Below are positions 8,453 to 14,816 of a stretch of 19,792 bases of DNA, piece by piece. The DNA comes from Dehalococcoidia bacterium UBA2777 (GTDB lineage Bacteria > Chloroflexota > Dehalococcoidia > UBA2247 > UBA2777). The notes under the pieces were generated by a model. That model saw only the letters and a program-made list of their open reading frames with translations. It searched no databases and was not told the DNA's origin. Every line of letters starts with the position of its first letter. Position 1 is the stretch's first letter. Location of the stretch: positions 1-19,792 of the forward strand of contig DEIJ01000154.1 in the NCBI GenBank assembly GCA_002352365.1. Reading direction: 5' to 3'. A program made the position numbers and the translations under genes.

Positions 8453-8956
8453 TCACCTGCCTAGCTCAAATCTAGCGAATCTACTTATACTTATCTTCTC
8501 ACCCACTTTGGCCGCTATTTCAGCAATGATCTCACGGATAGTTCTCACCTCATCTTTAATAAAAGGTTGAGCTAAAAGGCAGACCTCCTTAGGGTCTAGG
8601 TTTGCCCCTTGAGGAATCTCTTCTGGAGAGATAAATTGAGGAGCAACAGCCGCCACCTGTAAGGCTATATTATGAGCTAGTTGTTTAAATTCATCAGTGT
8701 GAGCCACAAAATCAGTCTCACAGTTCACTTCTACCAGTACCCCCAGTCGCCCTCCGGGGTGGATGTATGCCTCGATCAACCCCTGAGTAGCAGTGTGTTC
8801 CACCTTCCTTTCCAGTTTGGCTAAGCCTTGCTCCCTCAACAGGTCACTAGCCTTAGCTATATCACCATCTGCCTTCGATAAAGCACGCTTACAGTCCATT
8901 ATCCCTGCGTTAGTTTTCTCCCTTATCGCTTTTATCATTGCTGCTGAAATTTGCAC
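8453..8956 (-). CDS. tsf: translation elongation factor Ts, short form
   Basis: EF-Ts exchanges GDP for GTP on EF-Tu. The protein has 167 residues, against about 280 in E. coli. It keeps the N-terminal UBA-like domain (IKAIREKTNAGIMDCKRAL near 9-27) and the EF-Tu-contacting core motif CETDFVAHTDEF. The second core subdomain and coiled coil of the long form are missing, and the C-terminus (KISISRFARFELG) joins on directly. The short form is known from Dehalococcoidia and other lineages, so I read it as complete rather than truncated. The start is GTG at 8956 with a good TAGGAGGA ribosome site. It lies between rpsB and pyrH. Confidence 0.95.
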   Translation of the reverse strand: MQISAAMIKAIREKTNAGIMDCKRALSKADGDIAKASDLLREQGLAKLERKVEHTATQGLIEAYIHPGGRLGVLVEVNCETDFVAHTDEFKQLAHNIALQVAAVAPQFISPEEIPQGANLDPKEVCLLAQPFIKDEVRTIREIIAEIAAKVGEKISISRFARFELGR

Positions 8957-8995
8957 CGCTTCCTCCTAGAACTGATCCAGATTTTTCGCTATGGT

Positions 8996-9784
8996 TTAAC
9001 CTTCCTCAGGAGTGAAGGTCAAGGTGCCCAAAGATTGAGGTAATTCTTCCTCGCTGAACATCTCTTTGCTGGCCTCAACCTCCTCCCGAATTGCCTTTCC
9101 TTCCAGAACTGCCTCAGCTATCTTAGTACATACAAGTCTCACTGCTTTGGCAGCATCATCATTAGCCGGAATAGGATGATCAATCAGCTCGGGGTTACAA
9201 TTGGTATCAACAATAGCCACTGTAGGTATGCCTAACCGTCTTGCCTCAGCCACAGCAATATTCTCCTTGCCAGGGTCAACGATGAAAAGGCCGCCAGGGA
9301 GACGGGTCATCTCCTTGAAACTACCCATTCGTCGATTTAATCGCTGAATTTCCTTTTCCAGCTTTAGAGTCTCTTTCTTGGGCAAAGCATTGAACTCACC
9401 TCTCGACTGCCGGTCTTCTAGGCGAACTAGGTAATCGATGCGTGTTTGGATAACATTAAAGTTGGTAAGCATACCTCCTATCCAGCGCTGGTTGACAAAA
9501 GGCATCTCGCATCGCTTTGCCTCCTGCTCGATGACTTCTTGGGCCTGCCTTTTGGTACCTACAAAAAGAATCTCTTCTCCCTCAGCCACCTTCTCTCTAA
9601 CGAAGCTACAAGCTCTCTCCAGCAAAACTGCGGTTTGCTCCAAATTGATGATATGAATGCCATTGCGCTGGGTAAAGATATACTTTTTCATCTCTGGGCG
9701 CCACTGACTTGTCTCATGACCAAAATGGGCCCCTGCCTCCAGCAATAATTTAATAGAGGCAGCCTCTGCAGTGTTATGAATCAT
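8996..9784 (-). CDS. rpsB: 30S ribosomal protein S2
   Basis: S2 binds the 30S head-body junction and is needed to recruit S1 in many bacteria. From the ATG at 9784 the protein has 262 residues. It shows the family pattern KLLLEAGAHFGHETSQWRPE near 12-31, IFTQRNGIHIINLEQT, then VGTKRQAQEVIEQEA, RWIGGMLTN and the C-terminal GIPTVAIVDTNCNPELIDHPIPANDDA region. In-frame ATGs at 9805 and 9847 exist. The one at 9847 lies inside hslU and the one at 9805 has no ribosome site, so I prefer 9784, where the S2-like sequence begins. A three-codon open frame with its own ribosome site ends on this start. Confidence 0.95.
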   Translation of the reverse strand: MIHNTAEAASIKLLLEAGAHFGHETSQWRPEMKKYIFTQRNGIHIINLEQTAVLLERACSFVREKVAEGEEILFVGTKRQAQEVIEQEAKRCEMPFVNQRWIGGMLTNFNVIQTRIDYLVRLEDRQSRGEFNALPKKETLKLEKEIQRLNRRMGSFKEMTRLPGGLFIVDPGKENIAVAEARRLGIPTVAIVDTNCNPELIDHPIPANDDAAKAVRLVCTKIAEAVLEGKAIREEVEASKEMFSEEELPQSLGTLTFTPEEG

Positions 9785-9803
9785 CCTTTCATTCCCTCTC
9801 CTC
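9781..9803 (-). promoter_or_regulatory. rpsB ribosome site with overlapping three-codon mini-ORF
   Basis: GAGGAG (9798-9803) is spaced 5 bases from an out-of-frame ATG at 9792. That ATG opens ATG AAA GGA TGA (Met-Lys-Gly-stop), and its stop overlaps the preferred rpsB start as ATGA (9781-9784). The same GAGGAG is 13 bases from the rpsB ATG, which is too far for best use. A ribosome could therefore load on the mini-ORF and restart on rpsB. This is visible in the bases; the role is inference. Confidence 0.4.
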
Positions 9804-9812
9804 ATTATATTT

Positions 9813-11228
9813 TCACAAAATATATCGACTGAGGCCTTTGTCCTCAATCAGGTTGCCTACCTGGCAGGAGACATAGGCAGCATCTACAACCACCTTCTCT
9901 CCACACCTTTCAGGTGCAGTAAAGTTTAATTCTTCCATCACCTTCTCCATTATAGTGTATAGCCGCCGTGCACCGATATCTTCCATTTGCGTGTTCATTA
10001 GGCTAGCTAAGCGAGCTATCTCCTTAATTCCATCCTCAGAGAAGGTTACAGTCATCCCCTCCGTGGCGAGTAATGCTTGGTATTGCTTGGTTAGTGCATT
10101 ATGAGGTTCAACTAAGATTCTCTCCAAATCCTGCTGGCCGAGCAGACTGAGAGTAACACGCCAAGGAAAACGCCCCAAGAATTCAGGGATAAGATCAGCT
10201 GGCTTACAGCGTGAAAATGTGCCCGCAGCAATAAAGAGGATGTGATTCGTCTTCACTGGATTATGGCGGCTTATTACCGTGGTTCCCTCTACAATAGGGA
10301 GGAGGTCATACTGCACCCCCTCTCCAGAGACATCTTTCCCCAGCTCCATTTTGGGCCCAACGAGCTTATCGATTTCATCGAGGAAGATCACCCCATTCTC
10401 TTCAGCCTGCTCCACAGCCTGCTCCGCCAGTTGATCGAAATCAAGCAATTTGTCGGCTTCCTCTCTAACCAAGATGTGCCTCGCCTCCTTAACAGTGACC
10501 TTCCGCTTTCGCCGTGGCCCCACATAGTGCCTAAAATTCTCAGCGAACTCTTCAGGGAAGTTATTCTCTTCCTCAGATTCCATCCCTAGGTAGATCTCTA
10601 CTGGCGATCCAATTTCCTGTCTATCACCGCCGACCTCAATTTCAATGAATTGGTCTTCTAGTTGATGATTGCGCAGGAGTTCAGCAAATTGCCGACGTCT
10701 TGCCGCAGCTGAAGCTCCCTGGGATCCTATTTGACTCCGTTGCTTAGTGGCTGGGGGGGTAGCGGCGAGACTTTGTTGGCTCTTTGCTGCTAATCGCCTC
10801 CCCCTTTGCCCTAGCTGTTGGCACAAGCAATTTAAGATCCTCTCGGTGGCTAGCTTCTGCGCGTTGCTTTCCACCTCACTTAATTTCTGATGGTAAACTT
10901 GGCTAATGCTGGCCTCCACTAGCTCAGGGATGATCGTCTCCACATCACGCCCTACATAGCCCACTTCAGTGAACCTGGTCGCCTCCACCTTGAGAAAAGG
11001 GGCATCTATCATTGCCGCAATGCGATACGCTATGGCTGTCTTCCCTACCCCTGTAGGGCCGACCATCAGGATATTCTTAGGCATAACTTCATTAGCCAGC
11101 TCAGCAGGGAGCTTTTTGCGTCGCTCTCGATTACACAAAGCTACTGCTATTGCCCGCTTCGCCTCGCCCTGTCCAATAATATACTTATCCAACTCCTCAA
11201 CAATGGCCCTCGGTATTAGGTTACTCAT
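9813..11228 (-). CDS. hslU: HslU/ClpY-type AAA+ ATPase subunit
   Basis: HslU unfolds proteins and feeds them to the HslV (ClpQ) peptidase. From the ATG at 11228, which has a near-perfect GAGGAGGGG ribosome site, the protein has 471 residues. An ATG 24 bases upstream is open but would place the ribosome site inside the gene. Walker A is GPTGVGKT at 57-64, the pore motif is GYVGRDVE at 90-97, and the inserted I domain runs roughly 110-250. Walker B is IFLDEIDK with D284 and E285, an arginine finger lies in LGR at 353, and sensor 2 is GARR. The C-terminus LSRYIL matches the tail that docks into HslV. The usual VSREGVQRD segment reads VSGEGVQYD (300-308). No hslV lies upstream in this window. It heads the operon, 28 bases before rpsB. 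Confidence 0.94.
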   Translation of the reverse strand: MSNLIPRAIVEELDKYIIGQGEAKRAIAVALCNRERRKKLPAELANEVMPKNILMVGPTGVGKTAIAYRIAAMIDAPFLKVEATRFTEVGYVGRDVETIIPELVEASISQVYHQKLSEVESNAQKLATERILNCLCQQLGQRGRRLAAKSQQSLAATPPATKQRSQIGSQGASAAARRRQFAELLRNHQLEDQFIEIEVGGDRQEIGSPVEIYLGMESEEENNFPEEFAENFRHYVGPRRKRKVTVKEARHILVREEADKLLDFDQLAEQAVEQAEENGVIFLDEIDKLVGPKMELGKDVSGEGVQYDLLPIVEGTTVISRHNPVKTNHILFIAAGTFSRCKPADLIPEFLGRFPWRVTLSLLGQQDLERILVEPHNALTKQYQALLATEGMTVTFSEDGIKEIARLASLMNTQMEDIGARRLYTIMEKVMEELNFTAPERCGEKVVVDAAYVSCQVGNLIEDKGLSRYIL

Positions 11229-11415
11229 TTTACCCCTCCTCATCAGAGCCATTTTTTATCTTAAGTCTAGCATAATGATTGCTGGAAGACAACAGCTCGA
11301 ATTGTTCTGGATTAAGATAGTCCCCCCGTAGCAAGGATAAACCTGCCCCCCAAAAACAAGGTTTTTCAATGATAACTGACACAGAGGGTAAAAGCCATCA
11401 AGATGAGAAAATCTC
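11229..11415. other. intergenic region upstream of the hslU-trxB operon
   Basis: This 187-base gap separates hslU from the macro-domain gene, both on the minus strand. It should hold the operon promoter, but I find no pair of boxes good enough to call. AAAAAC (11352-11357) and GTTTTT (11361-11366) form a short 6-base inverted repeat with a 3-base loop. No hslV reading frame is present. Confidence 0.4.
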
Positions 11416-11988
11416 TTATACCCCAGCTAAGATTTCCTTGAGGGCTGAACAATAGGCACTAGAGGTCCTCGGATCAAAGAGCACGAATACCACCTCCTCG
11501 AGGGAGGTAGTGGTCTCACTAAGAAAGGGGATAACCGTCTCGATGGCCACCTTTGCTGCTGCATCGACCGGATAACCATAGGCACCGGTGCTTATCGAGG
11601 GGAAGGAAAGGCTGCGCAACCGGTTCTCTGCTGCCAATTTCAAGCTCTCCCGATAGGCGTTAGCTAGTAGCTCAGCCTCGCCTGTACTGCCACCGTGCCA
11701 AATGGGGCCAACAGTATGGATCGCATATCTTGCTTTAAGATTCCCCCCAGTGGTTATTACCGCCTTACCTGTTGGTAAAGGCCCTCTCCCCGCTCTTATT
11801 CTCTTACACTCCTCCAAGATAGCTGGGCCTCCAGCTCTATGGATTGCCCCATCTACACCACCACCACCCATAAGGCTAGGGTTAGCAGCATTGACGATAC
11901 CATCAGTCTCTTGCTCAGTAATGTCTCCTTTTACTATGGATAGCCTCACCCGATTTATAGTTGCCTCAGCTAGTAGCGCTTTCCCCAT
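11416..11988 (-). CDS. macro-domain ADP-ribose / O-acetyl-ADP-ribose hydrolase
   Basis: Macro domains bind ADP-ribose; proteins of the MacroD/YmdB class remove it from O-acetyl-ADP-ribose or from acidic side chains on proteins. The 190-residue protein is a single macro domain. It shows VKGDITE near 19-25, the ligand-binding VNAANPSLMGGGGVDGAIHR with N35 and D46, AIHTVGPIW in the middle, and the phosphate loop SISTGAYGYP near 136-145. These fit the MacroD-type catalytic arrangement. The ATG at 11988 has a good GAGGAGG ribosome site 4 bases ahead. It is alone on its strand here, divergent from the methyltransferase gene at 12250 and 187 bases before hslU. The physiological substrate cannot be told from sequence. 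Confidence 0.93.
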   Translation of the reverse strand: MGKALLAEATINRVRLSIVKGDITEQETDGIVNAANPSLMGGGGVDGAIHRAGGPAILEECKRIRAGRGPLPTGKAVITTGGNLKARYAIHTVGPIWHGGSTGEAELLANAYRESLKLAAENRLRSLSFPSISTGAYGYPVDAAAKVAIETVIPFLSETTTSLEEVVFVLFDPRTSSAYCSALKEILAGV

Positions 11989-12249
11989 GCTGCCTCCTCG
12001 GATTATATGTTTTGAAGGGCCCTAGTCCTTTGTATTAAATATTAAAGAGGTGACTCAAACCTATAGCGCCGGCTTTTTGCCTAAACCGGATGCCTTTCTC
12101 CAAAATTATATTCCTTTGCCATCTGCGGTTCAAAGGACAAAATCCTCTCCCGCCTTGATGCTGCTGGAGTGCCTCTTCTTCGGGATATTTAACTTTTGTT
12201 TCCTGCTTGTTATATACTTTGCGAGGCTAGTTTGTTTTTATTTAAGGCA
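11989..12249. other. divergent intergenic region between macro-domain and ogt-like genes
   Basis: A 261-base region between two divergent starts, so it should hold both promoters. I can support only the plus-strand promoter near 12189-12218. A 72-codon GTG-start frame runs through it (from 12050) but overlaps the methyltransferase start and has no family resemblance, so I do not call it. Confidence 0.4.
12189..12218 (+). promoter_or_regulatory. candidate sigma-70 type promoter for the methyltransferase gene
   Basis: TTAACT (12189-12194, 4 of 6 to TTGACA) lies 18 bases before TATACT (12213-12218, 5 of 6 to TATAAT). Transcription would start near 12225, giving a leader of about 25 bases that contains the AAGG ribosome site at 12244-12247 before the ATG at 12250. 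This spacing also supports that start over the upstream in-frame ATG at 12196. Confidence 0.4.
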
Positions 12250-12765
12250 ATGGCGCAAAATTCGGTAAGGGAGCAAAAATATGTTCTTATTAAGACTAAG
12301 CTTGGTTGGATGGGTGTTTTGGGCACTTCCCTGGGGCTATGTCGTATCGTCTTACCCCAGACTACCACCGAGGCAGTGCTTATCTCCTTGGGTAATTATT
12401 TGGCCGTGTTTAGTGCTTCTTCTTTTGACGACCTCCCTTATCGGCTCAAGCAATATCTAAATGGCGAGGTGGTCACATTTTGCGATAAACTTGACTTAGC
12501 CGATGCCACTCCATTTCAACAAGCAGTATGGGGAGTAACGCGCTCCATCCCCTATGGGGAGACAAGAAGTTACCGCTGGGTAGCCGAGCAGCTAGGGGTA
12601 CCCCAGGCAAGACGGGCTGTGGGACAGGCATTGGCCAGGAATCCCCTGCCCATTGTAGTGCCTTGCCACCGGGTGATTGCTGCCAATGGATCCTCTGGTG
12701 GCTTTAGAGGTGGAATAGAGATGAAGCACTATTTGCTGGAGATGGAAGCTTTAAAAATAAATTGA
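12250..12765 (+). CDS. ogt: methylated-DNA--[protein]-cysteine S-methyltransferase
   Basis: This suicide DNA-repair protein moves alkyl groups from O6-alkylguanine in DNA to its own cysteine. From the ATG at 12250 the protein has 171 residues, the typical Ogt/MGMT length. The C-terminal DNA-binding domain starts near TPFQQAVWGVTRSIPYGETR at 87-106. It holds a winged-helix region with the base-flipping arginine R122 in ARRAVGQALARNP, and the active site PCHRV with Cys139, then NGSSGGFRGG. The N-terminal half (KTKLGWMGVLGTSLG) is poorly conserved, as usual. I reject the start at 12196 because the added residues are hydrophobic and unlike the family. The symbol ogt versus adaB-like is by convention only. 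Its TGA stop overlaps the -35 box of the next unit. Confidence 0.92.
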   Translation: MAQNSVREQKYVLIKTKLGWMGVLGTSLGLCRIVLPQTTTEAVLISLGNYLAVFSASSFDDLPYRLKQYLNGEVVTFCDKLDLADATPFQQAVWGVTRSIPYGETRSYRWVAEQLGVPQARRAVGQALARNPLPIVVPCHRVIAANGSSGGFRGGIEMKHYLLEMEALKIN

Positions 12766-12790
12766 CATCGAGGAGTTAGCATGCTAATTT
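12762..12790 (+). promoter_or_regulatory. candidate promoter with palindromic operator for the padR unit
   Basis: A perfect -35 box TTGACA (12762-12767) overlaps the stop codon of the preceding gene. Seventeen bases later lies a weak -10, TAATTT (12785-12790). The spacer and the first bases of the -10 are covered by TTAGCATGCTAA (12776-12787), a perfect 12-base palindrome. A dimeric repressor bound there would block RNA polymerase. Since the next gene encodes a PadR repressor, autorepression is the simple reading. A short hairpin followed by a T-run is the alternative, but a stem of 4-5 pairs is weak for a terminator. Confidence 0.45.
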
Positions 12791-12833
12791 TTTAATATCA
12801 AGCACAGAGTATTATCATAGGAGTGAGAATACT

Positions 12834-13172
12834 ATGGGATACCGACGAGAGCTTCTAAAGGGAAGCACGGAGACTTTGCTTCTCTCTTTGCTCAAGCAGC
12901 AGCCAATGTATGGCTATCAGATTATCAAAGAGTTGGAGAAAAGAAGCAGCGGCTATTTCAAATTTAAAGAAGGCACCCTTTATCCCGCTCTGCACCGTTT
13001 ACAGGAAGGGGGATTAGTCAGAGGCAAGTGGGAGCGGCTTCCTAATGGACAAGAGAGGAGATATTACTATATCACTGAGAAGGGCCAGCATGCGCTGGAG
13101 GAGAAGATAGTTGAGTGGCAAGGTTTTTCTACTGCAGTGAGCTTGATCATGCAGCCACTGGCTATTCAGTAA
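12834..13172 (+). CDS. PadR-family transcriptional regulator
   Basis: PadR proteins are small winged-helix repressors, often of a membrane protein or transporter encoded next door. The 112-residue protein is almost entirely the PadR domain: KGSTETLLLSLLKQQPMYGY near 9-28, QIIKELEKRS, then FKFKEGTLYPALHRLQEGGL (recognition helix and wing), and RRYYYITEKGQHALEE. The C-terminal dimerisation helix is short, placing it in the small PadR-s2 type. GGAG lies about 10 bases before the ATG. The following membrane protein starts 12 bases after its stop, a frequent pairing with HAAS/permease-prefix proteins. The inducer is unknown. Confidence 0.93.
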   Translation: MGYRRELLKGSTETLLLSLLKQQPMYGYQIIKELEKRSSGYFKFKEGTLYPALHRLQEGGLVRGKWERLPNGQERRYYYITEKGQHALEEKIVEWQGFSTAVSLIMQPLAIQ

Positions 13173-13184
13173 AGCGGCCAAATA

Positions 13185-14177
13185 ATGACCGATGAATTAA
13201 GACACTATCTAAATAACATCAAGGCAGAGCTAAGGCTCGATTCCTCGACTGAGAGGGAGGTCATTTGCGAGCTATATACCCATCTCGCAGAGCGAACCCA
13301 AGAGCTAAAAGAGTCAGGACTATCTGAGGAGGAGGCGGTTAAGGCAGCAGTAGACTATTTTGGGGCTACTAAAACGATAGCGGGGAGAATAAATGAAGTG
13401 CACAGCAGTGGCAGTTGGAGGGGGGCTATAGTCGCTGCCTTGCCTCATCTCCTCTTTGCTTTCCTCTTCACCTTCCGCCAATGGTATAATATAAGCTGGC
13501 TTCTGGTTATCCTTGGTTTCCTCTGCGGTGTGGCTGGCTATGGGTGGCGGCACCACAAACCGATTTGGCTTTTCCCTTGGTTAGGCTATATTTTAATATT
13601 CCTGCTAGCTGGAGTAATTCTCCCCCCTTTTGCTTTGGGACGAAGCCTGTTCCTCAAAAGTGGTCTTGAACTCCCTTGGTGGGTATGGTTGGCAATATCT
13701 ACTTACATTCCCTTCGCTTTATGGCTACTTGTCTCTATTACTCTCCAAGCAATAAGACGAGATTGGCTTCTGGGCTCGCTGATGGCGCTTCCTCTCCCCG
13801 CTTTGATGGGCTGGTTCTTGGAAATGCGCCAGGAGGGCACATTACTCGAATACAGCGGGCAACGTCTCTATGAGGTTGAACCGTGGATAGCACTAAATTT
13901 TCTTTCCCTGGCGGCAATGGTTATCCTTTTCATCCGTTCTGGGCATCGCTCTTTAAAGAGAGAGTCACTTGTTGCTGCTGGGATTATTACCTTAACCTTA
14001 GTAGCTTGTTCGAGCAGGAGTTGCCTTAATCTTCTTAACTTGGGAGTTTCGACCATGGCAATCTTGCTCATACTGGGGGGTCCAGCACTCCTTGAGCACA
14101 AGGTAGGGCACAGGGTACAGGAAGCTAAGGATTGGGATTATGACTGGCTAAGACAATCCTTCCTCAAGCAGGGATAA
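13185..14177 (+). CDS. multi-pass membrane protein with HAAS/permease-prefix-like N-terminal domain
   Basis: I recognise the N-terminal domain but not a specific function. Residues 1-72 are a soluble helical domain (LRHYLNNIKAELRLDSSTER, then LSEEEAVKAAVDYFGATK). This pattern is seen in HAAS and permease-prefix proteins that sit next to PadR regulators and are thought to pass signals between membrane and cytosol. Residues about 78-300 hold roughly eight hydrophobic segments separated by short loops, with WW and WL-rich turns. The C-terminal 30 residues are charged and cytosolic. No catalytic motif is visible. It follows the padR gene by 12 bases with no strong ribosome site and shares one base (TAATG) with the kinase gene after it. 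It is probably the regulated target or sensor of the PadR protein. Confidence 0.75.
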   Translation: MTDELRHYLNNIKAELRLDSSTEREVICELYTHLAERTQELKESGLSEEEAVKAAVDYFGATKTIAGRINEVHSSGSWRGAIVAALPHLLFAFLFTFRQWYNISWLLVILGFLCGVAGYGWRHHKPIWLFPWLGYILIFLLAGVILPPFALGRSLFLKSGLELPWWVWLAISTYIPFALWLLVSITLQAIRRDWLLGSLMALPLPALMGWFLEMRQEGTLLEYSGQRLYEVEPWIALNFLSLAAMVILFIRSGHRSLKRESLVAAGIITLTLVACSSRSCLNLLNLGVSTMAILLILGGPALLEHKVGHRVQEAKDWDYDWLRQSFLKQG

Positions 14178-14764
14178 TGAATAAAAATCAGCTTGCTGAA
14201 GATGTAGACCGGCTAAGGGAGAACCTAGGGCAACTACCTGAAGGGGTGGTAAGACCCCCTCTTATAATGGTTAGCGGACTGCCGGGCGCAGGGAAATCCT
14301 ATTTTTGCCATAAGTTGGCGGAGAGAGTGCCGTTAGCTTACCTGGAAAGCGATGCCTTGCGAAAATCCCTCTTCCCCTCACCCGATTATAGTGCTCAAGA
14401 AAGCTCACGCTTATTCTATGCCTGTCACCACCTTATTGAAGAATTATTGGCCAAGGGCATCCCCATGGCTTTTGATGCCACAAACCTGGAGGAACGTCAC
14501 CGGGAGCACCTTTATCATATTGCTGAGAAGGTAGGAGCAAAACTGATTATAGTTCGCATCGAAGCTCCCCCGCAGGTTGTCCGCCAGCGTTTAGAGGATC
14601 GGGCAAAAAACCCTCATCCGGCTGATCAATCAACAGCAGACTGGAGGATTCATCAGAGGATGAAGCGCATTGCTCAAAAGATATGTCGCCAATATTTTGC
14701 TGTGGATACCTCTAGAGACATTACGCCGGTTATAGATAAGATCGTGCGCGAAGTTAATCGTTAG
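14177..14764 (+). CDS. small P-loop kinase-like ATPase (AAA_33 / zeta-toxin-like fold)
   Basis: The 195-residue protein looks like a predicted kinase of the COG0645/AAA_33 type. Walker A is GLPGAGKS (34-41). A likely acidic base or metal residue is D59 in LESDALRKSLF. DATNLEERHRE (100-110) is the pattern in which the asparagine helps bind the phosphate acceptor. A lid-like arginine region is RQRLEDRAKNPHPADQS near 136-152. Relatives phosphorylate small molecules, nucleic acid 5' ends or UDP-sugars, and the substrate here cannot be told. The ATG overlaps the stop of the membrane gene by one base (TAATG), so the two products are probably made together. No antitoxin-like partner is adjacent, which argues against a toxin role. 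Confidence 0.85.
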   Translation: MNKNQLAEDVDRLRENLGQLPEGVVRPPLIMVSGLPGAGKSYFCHKLAERVPLAYLESDALRKSLFPSPDYSAQESSRLFYACHHLIEELLAKGIPMAFDATNLEERHREHLYHIAEKVGAKLIIVRIEAPPQVVRQRLEDRAKNPHPADQSTADWRIHQRMKRIAQKICRQYFAVDTSRDITPVIDKIVREVNR

Positions 14765-14816
14765 CCCATATATAGCCCTTTAAGCCGAAGAGGAGTGGGA
14801 AAGGAGAAGAACTGAG

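Noticed and set aside
9785..9847. Upstream extension of rpsB to ATG 9847
   Set aside because: The added residues overlap hslU, have no ribosome site and do not resemble the S2 N-terminus.
11229..11415. Hidden or short hslV upstream of hslU
   Set aside because: The 187-base gap cannot hold the roughly 175-residue HslV, and no N-terminal threonine motif is visible.
12050..12268. 72-codon plus-strand frame with a hydrophobic second half
   Set aside because: It starts at GTG without a spaced ribosome site, overlaps the methyltransferase start, and resembles no family.
12776..12795. TTAGCATGCTAA plus T-run as a Rho-independent terminator for the methyltransferase gene
   Set aside because: The stem would have only 4-5 pairs and few G-C pairs; its place between -35 and -10 boxes fits an operator better.
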